From Ruminococcus flavefaciens (GTDB lineage: Bacteria; Bacillota; Clostridia; Oscillospirales; Ruminococcaceae), in contig NZ_UETD01000012.1 in assembly GCF_900116855.1 (NCBI RefSeq), positions 1 through 41,582 of the forward strand: a stretch of DNA of 41,582 nucleotides, given 5' to 3'. This document shows, in pieces, positions 1 to 7,657 of this stretch (the first letter of the stretch is position 1; the number at the start of each line of letters is the position of its first letter). The notes below the pieces were generated by a model. That model was given only the letters and a program-made list of their open reading frames with translations. It was not told where the DNA came from and searched no databases. The translations under genes and the position numbers were made by a program.

Positions 1-626
1 TGCTGCTTGCGATATACAGTGGTTACCGCCGCAGCGAAATGCTTGGCTTGGAATGGAAAGACATTGACTTTGAAAACAACATTATCCATGTCCGCCGAAC
101 ATCACAGTATACTGCTGAGAAGGGCATTTATACCGACACTACGAAAACGAGAAAGTCGAAGCGAGTGTCCAAGATGCCTGTCTCTATAATGAACTTGCTC
201 AGGCAGTTCAAGGCGGAACAGGACACGGAAGCCAAGCAGCTTGGCACCAAGTGGGAAGACCATGACAGACTGTTCACCAAATGGAACGGAGCACCGATGA
301 ATCCGCAGACACCGTTCGAGTGGCTGAAAGGCTACTGTGAGCGTATCGGAGTGCCCTTCAAGAATATCCATTCACTGCGACATCTCCATGCAAGCCTCCT
401 GATATTTGAAGGCGTAGACGTAGTAGCGGTATCATCGGACATGGGACACAGCGTCGTAGGAACTACCTTGAACCTGTACTCCCATATGTTTCAGGAAGCC
501 AAGGCTCGCAACTGCGATGCGATAAGCAACGCCCTGAGCTTCACAAACGATATAGGCACAGAGGAAGAAAGTCCTGCCGAGGACGATACCGAAGCCGAGA
601 CTGAACAGCAGGCACTGGCATTATGA
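1..626 (+). CDS. Tyrosine recombinase (phage/ICE integrase), C-terminal part
   Basis: The reading frame is open from position 3 and enters from outside the window, so only the catalytic half is present. It begins with LLAIYSGYRRSEMLGLEW, the box holding the first catalytic arginine. It then shows HSLRHLHASLL (HxxR box), DMGHSVVGTTLNLYSHM (GH plus the tyrosine nucleophile) and an acidic tail of about 30 residues. This is the Tn916/ICE integrase layout, which cuts and joins DNA at tRNA-type attachment sites through a 3'-phosphotyrosine. The candidate attachment site, a tRNA 3' end, lies 148 bases downstream, where such integrases usually sit. Family assignment is firm; which element it moves is unknown. 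Confidence 0.93.
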   Translation, partial: LLAIYSGYRRSEMLGLEWKDIDFENNIIHVRRTSQYTAEKGIYTDTTKTRKSKRVSKMPVSIMNLLRQFKAEQDTEAKQLGTKWEDHDRLFTKWNGAPMNPQTPFEWLKGYCERIGVPFKNIHSLRHLHASLLIFEGVDVVAVSSDMGHSVVGTTLNLYSHMFQEAKARNCDAISNALSFTNDIGTEEESPAEDDTEAETEQQALAL

Positions 627-637
627 GCAAAAAAGTA

Positions 638-659
638 CCGCAGAGCGAAAGCTCTGCGG
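638..659. terminator. Hairpin after the integrase
   Basis: A 9-bp perfect stem (CCGCAGAGC/GCTCTGCGG) closes a GAAA tetraloop 12 bases after the integrase stop. The A-run lies on the left side, so the T-tract would follow the stem only on the minus strand. As a plus-strand terminator it lacks a T-run. Confidence 0.6.
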
Positions 660-732
660 ATACCCAAATTAATAGTTAAAAGATAATAAGTGCCAAACAA
701 GTGCCAAAGCCTGATTTTTAGAAAATAAAAAA

Positions 733-764
733 CCCACAAACGGCTATTTTAAGCCGTCTGTGGG
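733..764 (-). terminator. Rho-independent terminator beside the tRNA 3' fragment
   Basis: A 13-bp stem with one mismatch (CCCACAAACGGCT / AGCCGTCTGTGGG) is followed on the minus strand by a T-rich tract (positions 721-732 are A-rich on plus). It lies just 3' of the tRNA fragment at 774-796, as expected for the terminator of a minus-strand tRNA gene. Confidence 0.75.
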
Positions 765-773
765 ATTGATGAA

Positions 774-796
774 TGGTGACCCGTACGGGAATTGAA
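774..796 (-). other. tRNA 3' end fragment (probable att site, tRNA-Glu-like)
   Basis: On the minus strand this reads TTCAATT (T-loop), CCCGT (T-stem), ACGGGTC (3' acceptor strand), A, CCA. The acceptor sequence fits clostridial tRNA-Glu from memory. No 5' tRNA half is attached; at position 797 the sequence switches to a DUF6076-type gene fragment. A bare tRNA 3' end beside an integrase is the usual footprint of an attachment site. The tRNA identity is inference. Confidence 0.65.
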
Positions 797-1219
797 ACGA
801 AAAAAGGTCCCATACTTTGTGAGACCTATCATTTCACATCGCTGGGAGCCTTTCTGTATTTTGAATTGTTCAAGTGTATCGAAGAAAAGTTTATGCCTGT
901 CAAGTGCCGTAACTGCGGTCGGTGGTTTATCATGAAGCATACAACGTTTTCACACTACTGCAAGCGCCTGGTCAGCAGCAATCCTCCGAAGACTTGTCGT
1001 GACAATGCAATGAGCCATAACTTCAAGGAGAAGATAAAGAGTGATCCTGTGTGGGAAATATACAACCGCGCATACAAGCAGCACTACGCTCGCTATATGA
1101 AAAAGAAAATGAGCAAGTCCCAGTTCGCAGAGTGGGGCGACTACGCTATTGAGCTTCGTACAAAAGCTTCGGACGGCGAGCTGGAGATTGAGGAGTATCA
1201 GAAGCTGATTAGGATATAA
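797..1219 (+). pseudogene. Truncated DUF6076-type gene (C-terminal 140 codons)
   Basis: These 423 bases match 14148-14570, the 3' end of the full-length gene at 13392, without gaps and with only scattered substitutions. The encoded segment keeps the cysteine/histidine cluster VKCRNCGRWF...HTTFSHYC and the C-terminal ELEIEEYQKLIRI. An ATG at 773 inside the tRNA fragment is in frame but has no ribosome binding site. The homology starts abruptly at 797, next to the tRNA 3' end, so the 5' two thirds were lost by recombination at that point. Confidence 0.85.
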
Positions 1220-1461
1220 CGCTTATTAATTACTCACGTATTCCCCTTTTATGTCAGTGGAGGCATATCTGAGTTATAATCAACATCTGATCTTATACGA
1301 ATTCTCAATTTGGAAAACAACGGCATAGTATCTCTTCTAAAGACAGCAATTGTTTTGTCATATGGCTTATCTTTTTTTGTAATCAGGATACTGAATCGAT
1401 ATTATAAACAGAGCATCGTTTGATCACAATGCTCTGTGTTATCCAGAATCGTAAATACTCG
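1220..1461. other. Intergenic region with a minus-strand terminator
   Basis: No gene is seen. A hairpin (ACAGAGCAT 1408-1416, ATGCTCTGT 1429-1437) precedes a short T/A-rich stretch on the minus strand and is a plausible terminator for the phosphatase gene that ends at 1462. The rest is AT-rich without clear structure. Confidence 0.5.
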
Positions 1462-2442
1462 TTACGCCATATTTGTTATGATCAACGGAACAGCATCGAT
1501 CATTTTTCTCTCGCTGTCCCATGAGAGCTTTCCGAAAAATGATAAGGATTTGAAATGTCCTCTTGAACCTAATCTATATCCGCTATTTTCGTCAGTTCTT
1601 CGGCGGTATAATGACAGTCTGTATTCAGAGTTATTGAAGTAATACTTGTTGAAATATATGTAAACGGGTATCTCCTCGCAGCCGTATCTGAAGCGTGTAC
1701 CGACTCCGTCGGGATTCCATCCGAAGTACAGGTAGAAAAGCTTAGACGCCTTAAACGAAGCATAAACAGGTTGTTTGTTTTTCTTCAAGGCGTCTATTAT
1801 TTCTTCGGATGTACAGTAAAGCTGATTTCTCTCTGAAAGTTGCTTCTTGATCTCGCTTTTGAAATCAACGACTGAATGACTGTTCTCAGGCTTATAATCA
1901 GCTATAAGCGTTTCGGAGAGATGTAATTGTGCTATGTGTTTTTTTACGACATCTGTATCGGCAGCAAAATAGAATTTGTTATCGAAGTAGCGCTTCTGCC
2001 TTTCTATGGCGTCGTACACCTTATGATACACTACCTGATTCGGATAGTATTTATAATCTGTAAAAATAGAAATGCCATTGTGATAGAAGTATTCTAAAAT
2101 AGCCGCAGCACAGCCTGCACTTCTGCTCTGACCGTATTCGCACTGACAGATGATATTCTTGCCGTACGCGTGCGCTTTTACGATAAACATTGCCATATCG
2201 TCAGCTTCGGGAAAATAAATATCGTATGTATATCCCTTGCGCTTGAGAACTTCAAGATCGAGATCCTCAAGCTCACTGTAAAACACGTCCTTGCACACTC
2301 CGCTGTAATCAACATGAGTGTAGTCCTTGTCTATGCGCTTTATCGCGGGATCGTAAAAGCTGATAACTACCGTATTATCAGGGAATGAGCCTTCTGCTAT
2401 GATTCGTTCGATTGCTTCTCTTGAATATACAGATACGGTCAT
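1462..2442 (-). CDS. CX5R (tyrosine/dual-specificity) phosphatase-like protein
   Basis: This 326-residue protein has a cysteine phosphatase P-loop at residues 101-107 (CEYGQSR) preceded by a hydrophobic strand (NIICQ) and followed by a helix (SAGCAAAILEYF), the arrangement of DSP/PTP enzymes. About 130 residues at the C-terminus (KASKLFYLYFGWNP...) form a second domain I do not recognise. The ATG at 2442 follows GGAGG with good spacing. It starts 19 bases after the DnaA-like ATPase gene ends and is probably co-transcribed with it. Substrate unknown; the fold call rests on the motif. Confidence 0.72.
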   Translation of the reverse strand: MTVSVYSREAIERIIAEGSFPDNTVVISFYDPAIKRIDKDYTHVDYSGVCKDVFYSELEDLDLEVLKRKGYTYDIYFPEADDMAMFIVKAHAYGKNIICQCEYGQSRSAGCAAAILEYFYHNGISIFTDYKYYPNQVVYHKVYDAIERQKRYFDNKFYFAADTDVVKKHIAQLHLSETLIADYKPENSHSVVDFKSEIKKQLSERNQLYCTSEEIIDALKKNKQPVYASFKASKLFYLYFGWNPDGVGTRFRYGCEEIPVYIYFNKYYFNNSEYRLSLYRRRTDENSGYRLGSRGHFKSLSFFGKLSWDSERKMIDAVPLIITNMA

Positions 2443-2461
2443 AAGTACCTCCGCACATTAA

Positions 2462-2989
2462 TCAATATTTAACCTGAACATATGAATTGGAGATTTCTGC
2501 ATGATCTCCCCAGAAAGCACGACTTATCAAACGCTCTTTTAGTCCGTGATGCCCCTCTTTCAAAGAAGAAGTCATCATGATACGCTTGCCCGATTCGTAG
2601 AACGCATTGAAAAGAAGTATGAGCTCGTCCTGCGTTTTTTCTTTTCCGGCAAGTTCCTGTATATCGTCAACAAGAAGAACATCCGCCTGCATATACTGTT
2701 CACGGAACTTTTCAGCTGTATCGCCGTTGCTGATAATGTTTGTCAGAGAGGAAACCATATCCGTTGTTGTTGTAAGAATCACATGAAGCCCAGGCGAATT
2801 CTGCTCAATTGCATTTTTTACAGCATAGAGCAGATGTGTCTTTCCTGTTGCGGTTCCACCGAATATTGCAAGTGGTTTGGAATCTGCGTTCTCGGCAAAA
2901 TGCTTCGCTTTCTCAAAGGCTTTACTATTCTCTTTGGTTACCTCAAAGCTGTCGAATGTAAATCTGCCGCCTTTCTTATTATACTGCAT
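2462..2989 (-). CDS. DnaA-type AAA+ ATPase domain without a DNA-binding domain
   Basis: Residues 44-51 (GGTATGKT) are a Walker A and residues 104-109 (VLLVDD) begin a Walker B. The run VDDIQELAGKEKTQDELILL continuing into LFNAFYESGK closely tracks domain III of the replication initiator DnaA. At 175 residues it is much shorter than DnaA: the N-terminal DnaB-interaction domain and the C-terminal DnaA-box-binding domain are absent. The start is supported by AAAGGAGGG. It lies between a beta-flower gene and a phosphatase gene with gaps of 15 and 19 bases, so an operon is likely. It is an orphan DnaA/Hda-like ATPase of unknown role. Confidence 0.82.
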   Translation of the reverse strand: MQYNKKGGRFTFDSFEVTKENSKAFEKAKHFAENADSKPLAIFGGTATGKTHLLYAVKNAIEQNSPGLHVILTTTTDMVSSLTNIISNGDTAEKFREQYMQADVLLVDDIQELAGKEKTQDELILLFNAFYESGKRIMMTSSLKEGHHGLKERLISRAFWGDHAEISNSYVQVKY

Positions 2990-3004
2990 ATTTCGCCCTC
3001 CTTT

Positions 3005-3280
3005 TCAGCGTTCTTTTATCGTGTAGATTGGATGACCAGTACCATAATCCCTATATATACGATTTCCTTTAATCGTGAAGAGAGGATGTCCTGTTCCATA
3101 ACCATGATAGACCTGATTTCCTTTGATAGTATAAACCGGATGACCGGTGCCATAGCCCTGATACACCTGATTACCCTTGATAGTGTAGACAGGATGCCCG
3201 GTACCGTAGCCCTGATAGACTTGATTTCCCTTAATTGTATAGACGGGGTGACCTGTGCCATAACCACTATAAACTACCAT
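3005..3280 (-). CDS. 4-fold beta-flower repeat protein
   Basis: The 91-residue product is almost entirely an 18-residue repeat, YGTGHPVYTIKGNQVYQG, in about 4.7 copies; the later copies drift (HPLFTIKGNRIYRD, HPIYTIKER). The repeat matches, from memory, the bacterial 4-fold beta-flower domain, a small beta-rich fold of unknown function. I chose the ATG at 3280 because CGGAGGT lies 7 bases upstream; an upstream in-frame start has no ribosome binding site. It precedes the DnaA-like gene by 15 bases and appears to be first in that operon. Confidence 0.75.
   Translation of the reverse strand: MVVYSGYGTGHPVYTIKGNQVYQGYGTGHPVYTIKGNQVYQGYGTGHPVYTIKGNQVYHGYGTGHPLFTIKGNRIYRDYGTGHPIYTIKER
3008..3268 (-). 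repeat. 54-bp tandem coding repeats
   Basis: DNA repeats of 54 bp encode the beta-flower units. The upstream copies are close to each other at DNA level while the downstream ones diverge, which suggests expansion or homogenisation at the 5' end. Such an array can change copy number by slippage. Confidence 0.75.
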
Positions 3281-3350
3281 AACAGACCTCCGTTCTGTGC
3301 AAAAGCACATTAGATTTATTATTTCCGAGCAACTGATACGGTTTTTATGC

Positions 3351-3932
3351 TTATTTTTCGATATTGTTTATGAACTTATCTACCCAGAAGCCCTCTTGCT
3401 TATCTGAGGCTGTCTGTAAATCCACGCCTATGGAGTGACAGAAAAGATTATATGCGTCTATGTATTCCCTGTAATCGTGATTATCGGAATAAGAATAATG
3501 CTCTTTTAAGTAGATCGCGTTAACACTGTCGTATATCGGGAACATATTAGGATTACAGTGATGACAGTATTTCGATGCAAAAGAAAGCAGAAAACGTCCT
3601 CTTGTTTTTGCAGCCTTAGCTAAATCCGTAACAAGGGCTGCAGCAACATCCTTGTCTGTTGTTGTTATTCTTGACTGAAAACTATCGCTGACAATAAAAT
3701 CAGCAAGCTCGCCACCCTCGTCAGGAGCTGACGACTTTCCTAAAGAGAGATGAGTGGAATACTTTGAATTGATAGTTATTATCTGCTGCAACGCAGTCTC
3801 ACGATCGACGTTAACCTTGAAACTGTCAAGGAACTCCTGCTCATAGTCAAACCAAGGAAAGTCTTCTCTGTTAGCTTTTAAATTCTTTCTGAACTGCTCG
3901 TAACCTTTGTTGTTAACTTCGTAATTTAACAT
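3351..3932 (-). CDS. Hypothetical protein, possibly OGG-like glycosylase fold
   Basis: A 193-residue soluble protein with a distinctive stretch at about residues 113-137: GRFLLSFASKYCHHCNP followed by MFPIYDSVNAIYL. The S[FW]ASK..H..NP..(F/Y)PIYDS pattern resembles, from memory, bacterial proteins annotated as 8-oxoguanine-glycosylase (OGG)-like of unproven function. The helix-hairpin-helix and catalytic lysine were not verified. The ATG at 3932 has AGGAGGT 8 bases upstream. It probably has its own promoter, as 71 bases separate it from the next gene. Confidence 0.6.
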   Translation of the reverse strand: MLNYEVNNKGYEQFRKNLKANREDFPWFDYEQEFLDSFKVNVDRETALQQIITINSKYSTHLSLGKSSAPDEGGELADFIVSDSFQSRITTTDKDVAAALVTDLAKAAKTRGRFLLSFASKYCHHCNPNMFPIYDSVNAIYLKEHYSYSDNHDYREYIDAYNLFCHSIGVDLQTASDKQEGFWVDKFINNIEK

Positions 3933-4011
3933 AATCTATACCTCCTGAAAAGTAATAGAATTTGAATTAAACTATCTGCATATAAGACGCTAGCCTGAAA
4001 CCGAACTTCCG

Positions 4012-4051
4012 CTGACAGATAAAGTTTTATTAAAGTTCTCACATCTGTCAG
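4012..4051. terminator. Inverted repeat between two hypothetical genes
   Basis: CTGACAGAT (4012-4020) and ATCTGTCAG (4043-4051) form a perfect 9-bp inverted repeat with a 22-base loop, 40 bases downstream of the 139-residue gene. No strong T-run follows, so it may be a terminator or an operator. Confidence 0.4.
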
Positions 4052-4093
4052 ACATCTGATAATTCGGTATAATATCCACTGACTATCACGAAA

Positions 4094-4513
4094 TCATTCT
4101 TCTTTTGAGTACACCTCATTCCAGATATGATTTGTGAATTGAGGAATAACGTTCTCAATAACTTCTGCCGCCGAATGTAAATCAAAATTAATTAAGTCTA
4201 TATAATCACCATCAACTGCGAAAATAAGACAGCTTTCTCCTCTATGAGGTCCACCAAAATATATCGAATGTGCGTCCGGGATATTTCTATCAAAAGCGTT
4301 AGAATAAAAGTATATATCAACAGTGCCTTCTGTTGTAAGAATTCTGATATTCGGAACTATCGCTGACGGATCTTGACTCAGATTATCGTCTTTGCTGATC
4401 AAAGATGACAATATTTCCTTATATTTATCTAAGGGGCTATCAGCCCAATTAACAAAATTTGATATTATATCGTAAAGATAGTCATAAGAATTCTCACTAT
4501 AACATTTTAACAT
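4094..4513 (-). CDS. Hypothetical protein (139 aa)
   Basis: I do not recognise the family. The product begins MLKCYSENSYDYLYDIIS and is acidic, with alternating strands such as VDIYFYSNAF and CLIFAVDGDYIDLINFDL and no signal peptide or membrane segment. The composition resembles small immunity-type proteins found in arrays, but that is only an impression. The ATG at 4513 has AAGGAGGAG a few bases upstream; longer in-frame versions have no ribosome binding site and run into the neighbouring gene. Confidence 0.65.
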   Translation of the reverse strand: MLKCYSENSYDYLYDIISNFVNWADSPLDKYKEILSSLISKDDNLSQDPSAIVPNIRILTTEGTVDIYFYSNAFDRNIPDAHSIYFGGPHRGESCLIFAVDGDYIDLINFDLHSAAEVIENVIPQFTNHIWNEVYSKEE

Positions 4514-4560
4514 ATAACTCCTCCTTATCAATATCACATTTTTGAGTGTATTAAAGCAGA

Positions 4561-4773
4561 TCACCTCAGTGCTCCCCATTTTATAAATGATGAGCATCCG
4601 CCGTTTGCCTGTTTTGTCTGTTTCCAGCATCCCGAATTTTGATTAAGGCATTTCCCCGTAGCCATAGGACTGCTTACCTCCTGTCTTGAGCCAAAATGAT
4701 CGCAGATCTTCCGCTCACCTGACCAGCAGGAACAGGTGGCACAATACTTTGAATCGCAAGTGTACTGATACAT
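4561..4773 (-). CDS. Small cysteine-rich protein (70 aa)
   Basis: The peptide begins MYQYTCDSKYCATCSCW and has eight cysteines, in two clusters (CDSKYCATCSC...ICDHF and CLNQNSGCWKQ...GGC), suggesting a metal-binding or disulfide-bonded mini-domain. There is no signal peptide, so zinc is likelier than disulfides. The ATG at 4773 is preceded by AGGAGG with 7-8 base spacing, which favours it over an upstream start. Function unknown. Confidence 0.6.
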   Translation of the reverse strand: MYQYTCDSKYCATCSCWSGERKICDHFGSRQEVSSPMATGKCLNQNSGCWKQTKQANGGCSSFIKWGALR

Positions 4774-4841
4774 ATACTTACCTCCTGACTTTAACCAAAT
4801 CAACGAATATGTTTTCCTTTTGTGATTTTATTATATCATAC

Positions 4842-4867
4842 GACATAGATCAAAAACCGCCTATGTC
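4842..4867. repeat. Degenerate cassette hairpin
   Basis: GACATAG (4842-4848) and CTATGTC (4861-4867) are the outer arms of the hairpin family seen at 5584, 6676 and 7934; the inner GGCG/CGCC part has decayed. A TGATATAAT box follows on the minus strand (about 4831-4839), an extended -10 for the 70-residue gene. Confidence 0.55.
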
Positions 4868-4877
4868 ATATCCGCCG

Positions 4878-5516
4878 TCAACACAGCACCATTTCGCTGT
4901 GAAAACGTATAAAATCGGAAACGTCAAAGGATGGTATCTCGTTATAAAGCTCAAGCATAAGACGGATAATTGCTACTGATTTCGCCTGAGTGTTAATACT
5001 TCTCTGAGGATTGAATTCGATATCCGTAAAATGAGTATATTCTGTAATACGTCTGATCTCTTCGGGGGAGAGTGTTTGTTTTACTGCGTTAATGTAAATA
5101 TAGTCATAGAAAACTGTTTTGGGTTCCAGTGGAAAATCTATTCCGGCGTAATTGAACCCGATAAGCGCTCCTGAATTATGAAGTCTATCGTCTCTTTTTG
5201 CTTCTTTGGGACTAACTTCCAGTAAATCGCGATACGGACCGCCGTTTGAAAAAACTTTGGAACTCTGAAAAATATTCTCTAATGTGTATCCGTTAAGTTT
5301 GAGATTGAAAGCGCTTAGCTTAACGCCAAGTTCAACCGTTCCCTTTGTACTGATCTCCAGAGGAGCCGCTTCCTTGTTGACTGATTTTACCGAATTATGC
5401 AGTGCAGCGATAGATCTCTGCTTCTGAGCCACAGAAAAGCCTGCGAACCACTGAAACTCGTATTCTCTTTTGATGACCTTACCGTTTGATACTAAATAAA
5501 CTGGTCTTATTGCCAT
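4878..5516 (-). CDS. Hypothetical protein, DUF6977-like
   Basis: The 212-residue protein begins MAIRPVYLVSNGKVIKREYEF followed by QWFAGFSVAQKQRSI. It contains GVKLSAFNLKLNG, NGGPYRDLLEVSPKEAKRD and FYDYIYINAV, a pattern I recall from a widespread family (DUF6977 as I remember) often found beside mobile and defence genes. The function is not established. The ATG at 5516 has CAGGAGAT upstream. An extended -10 (TGATATAAT on minus, about 5570-5578) lies upstream, between the start and a terminator hairpin, so it is probably monocistronic. Confidence 0.65.
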   Translation of the reverse strand: MAIRPVYLVSNGKVIKREYEFQWFAGFSVAQKQRSIAALHNSVKSVNKEAAPLEISTKGTVELGVKLSAFNLKLNGYTLENIFQSSKVFSNGGPYRDLLEVSPKEAKRDDRLHNSGALIGFNYAGIDFPLEPKTVFYDYIYINAVKQTLSPEEIRRITEYTHFTDIEFNPQRSINTQAKSVAIIRLMLELYNEIPSFDVSDFIRFHSEMVLC

Positions 5517-5583
5517 AATTATATCTCCTGACTGAGATTGGATTGATGAATGTTTTCCTTTTGTATTTTTATTATATCACAGA

Positions 5584-5609
5584 GACATGAGGCGGAAACG
5601 CCTCGTGTC
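5584..5609 (-). terminator. Cassette hairpin terminator, copy 1
   Basis: An 11-bp stem (GACATGAGGCG / CGCCTCGTGTC, one G-T pair) with a GAAA loop lies three bases after the stop of the 315-residue gene. On the minus strand it is followed at once by TGTGATATAAT, an extended -10 promoter for the next gene. Confidence 0.8.
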
Positions 5610-5611
5610 GA

Positions 5612-6559
5612 TTATACGGATTCCCATGCGAGTTCCTGAATTCTCCATACAAGTTCTTCGCCGATTCTCTCGATTTCTCGACAGCGTTTAGGAAGTTCCA
5701 TAGTAAATTGTTTTTCTGTTTCCATGCAGTCTACAATGATTTGCAAAGCATCTTCCTGAGGCTCGAATTTTAATCTGATCTGTCTGTTGTGAAGTACAAG
5801 AATTCGTTCTTTGATAACTACGCCGTTCAAACTGTGAAACCAGCCAAACGGAAAGCGCTCGATCAGCAGACCGTCATCTGTACGGCTGCTGACCAGATAA
5901 TCTCTGATCAGCTCGTGCTCCCATTCGGAATCGGCAGTGCTGAACTCTAAGATCTCCGGTTCAGAAGCCATATCCTGAAGAAGTCTAATGATCTCTTTCG
6001 GCTCCTCTTCTTCCTGATGCACAACAGTCGAGCAGATTCTGCCGGTTTCGTAGCAGAAAAAAGCAGCGTGTATGTATCCGTTGACATCCCACATAGCATT
6101 GGGAGAAAAGTGAACTTTTAACTCTCTGCCATAAAGCATGATGATAAATTTTTCCTCGCCTGTTTCTTTCCAGTAATCCTCCTCCCAATAAGCGTCGTAA
6201 CACAGACGGTATTTCTCTGTCAGTATCCTTCTGAGCTGCTGATACTCTTCTTCGGGATCTGCTGTTTTTATAACATAAGAATTTCTTTTCTCTGCCTCCC
6301 ACGCAAGCCAGTACAGCATTCTTATTATTCCCTCTGTATTTTTTGCTAACTTGCCATAATAACCGTTCAGACTTCTGAGTACCTCCGGACAATACAGCTG
6401 TACCTTAACGAAGTAACCGCAGTCAATAAAAGCGATCTCGATGTTTCTGTAGTTGCACTCGTACCAATGTGATTCTGTACCGTCGATCAGATACTTGACA
6501 TACGCATCAAAGAACATCTGACAAGTCTTTATCCACTGTGCCTTTTCGATATACTCCAT
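5612..6559 (-). CDS. Hypothetical protein, paralogue A
   Basis: A 315-residue soluble protein, unrecognised. It is acidic and aromatic-rich, with no signal or membrane segment. It aligns along its full length with the next gene (6704-7657): MEYIEKAQW / MEYFSGEAW at the start, AKNTEGIIRMLYWL / AKNTKEIIRMILWL in the middle, IQELAWESV / IQELAWEFI at the end. Internally the pieces (residues 2-100, 103-205, 215-315) look like related strand-rich units, each with a fluctuating LYCPE/LYGRE/LHNRQ strand, so it may be a three-fold repeat. The start has GGAGGT. Its upstream region is also shared with the paralogue. Confidence 0.75.
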   Translation of the reverse strand: MEYIEKAQWIKTCQMFFDAYVKYLIDGTESHWYECNYRNIEIAFIDCGYFVKVQLYCPEVLRSLNGYYGKLAKNTEGIIRMLYWLAWEAEKRNSYVIKTADPEEEYQQLRRILTEKYRLCYDAYWEEDYWKETGEEKFIIMLYGRELKVHFSPNAMWDVNGYIHAAFFCYETGRICSTVVHQEEEEPKEIIRLLQDMASEPEILEFSTADSEWEHELIRDYLVSSRTDDGLLIERFPFGWFHSLNGVVIKERILVLHNRQIRLKFEPQEDALQIIVDCMETEKQFTMELPKRCREIERIGEELVWRIQELAWESV

Positions 6560-6570
6560 ATAATACCTCC

Positions 6571-6637
6571 TGAAAGCAAGTCAAGGTTTGGGTTCTCTTC
6601 ATTATACTAATCAAAAACTTGAATTCCGAAGATTCAG
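6571..6637 (-). promoter_or_regulatory. Duplicated upstream region, copy 1
   Basis: This stretch, upstream of paralogue A, is nearly identical to 7668-7734 upstream of paralogue B, including TCAAGG, CTTCATTATACTA and AACTTGAATTCCGAAGATTC. On the minus strand it holds a TAGTATAAT/TTAGTATAAT-type -10. Conservation between paralogues suggests promoter or regulatory content, or simply the extent of the duplication. Confidence 0.6.
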
Positions 6638-6675
6638 TGGGCAGAACTTTAGCTGTAATTATAATATATCACAGG

Positions 6676-6701
6676 GACATGGGGCGTTTCCGCCCCGTGT
6701 C
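6676..6701 (-). terminator. Cassette hairpin terminator, copy 2
   Basis: GACATGGGGCG / CGCCCCGTGTC with a TTTC loop, two bases after the stop of paralogue B. On the minus strand it runs into an AT-rich stretch containing TATAAT. Confidence 0.8.
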
Positions 6702-6703
6702 AA

Positions 6704-7657
6704 TTATATGAATTCCCAAGCGAGTTCCTGAATTTTGTAAACCAGTTCCTCGTATACTTCTTCTAACTCGTTATAATCACTATCCTTAGGAAGCTCTAAT
6801 GAGCAAGTTTTGCCGGTTGTAAGACAACTGACAATAATATTGATGTATTTTTCCTTCTGATCGAATTGTATTCTGATAATCCTTTTATGGAGAGTGATGT
6901 ATCTATCTGGTATTATTTTACTTTCCATAATTGACGAAGGACTAAAAAAAGGCCATCTGAATATATATCGCCTATGTTTTGTCTCCAAGCCTATTAAGGC
7001 TTCTCTTATAAGCTCATGTTCTCTTGTGGAATCTGAGATACAGAACTCTGCAATCTCTGGTTCTAAAGACATATCCTGAATTAGACTAACAAGGTCATCA
7101 AGATAATCTTCTGTTTGAGAAATGAACATTGAACAAGATAAATTTGTATCGAAACAGTAAATATCGACAACTACAGAGCTGTAGGTATCCCACAAAGCGT
7201 CTGGATAAATATATATATGAAAACGACGATTATGAAGATTTAGAATAAAGCTTACTTCGCCGATACCTTTCCAGTATTCCGCACATTCGTTCTCGTAGCA
7301 AAGACCAACCTTTTGTACAAGCAACTCTCTCAACTTTTTATGCTCTTCTTCCAAATCGAATGTATTTATTTCGTAAACCTCCAAATCCTCGACATTTAGT
7401 GTGAGCCAAAGAATCATCCTTATAATTTCTTTTGTATTTTTAGCTGAACCGTCATAGCACCCAAGCATTGCCTTAAAAGTGCTGGGGCAATATAGCTCGA
7501 CGGAAGTATAACTAACATGATCAAAAAAATAGATTTCTATTTTCCTGCCGTTATGTTCTATTAAATGTTCTGATGTCCCATCAAGTCGGAAATTGACATA
7601 TGCATCGAAGAATTCTCCACATACCTTTACCCAAGCTTCGCCTGAAAAATACTCCAT
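6704..7657 (-). CDS. Hypothetical protein, paralogue B
   Basis: A 317-residue paralogue of the gene at 5612-6559, in the same orientation with matching upstream region and 3' hairpin, so gene plus control region were duplicated as a unit. The N-terminal, central (RMILWL, EEEHKKLRELL) and C-terminal (YEELVYKIQELAWEFI) segments are the most conserved. Divergence is high, so the duplication is old or under diversifying pressure. The start has GGAGGTAGTGT before ATG. No function can be assigned. Confidence 0.75.
   Translation of the reverse strand: MEYFSGEAWVKVCGEFFDAYVNFRLDGTSEHLIEHNGRKIEIYFFDHVSYTSVELYCPSTFKAMLGCYDGSAKNTKEIIRMILWLTLNVEDLEVYEINTFDLEEEHKKLRELLVQKVGLCYENECAEYWKGIGEVSFILNLHNRRFHIYIYPDALWDTYSSVVVDIYCFDTNLSCSMFISQTEDYLDDLVSLIQDMSLEPEIAEFCISDSTREHELIREALIGLETKHRRYIFRWPFFSPSSIMESKIIPDRYITLHKRIIRIQFDQKEKYINIIVSCLTTGKTCSLELPKDSDYNELEEVYEELVYKIQELAWEFI

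Noticed and set aside
3005..3310. Regular repeats considered as a CRISPR array
   Set aside because: Repeats are contiguous, 54 bp, in frame and encode a repeat protein; there are no unique spacers.
2546..3313. Long plus-strand ORF of 255 codons
   Set aside because: Antisense shadow of the DnaA-like and beta-flower genes; no ribosome binding site and no sensible domain.
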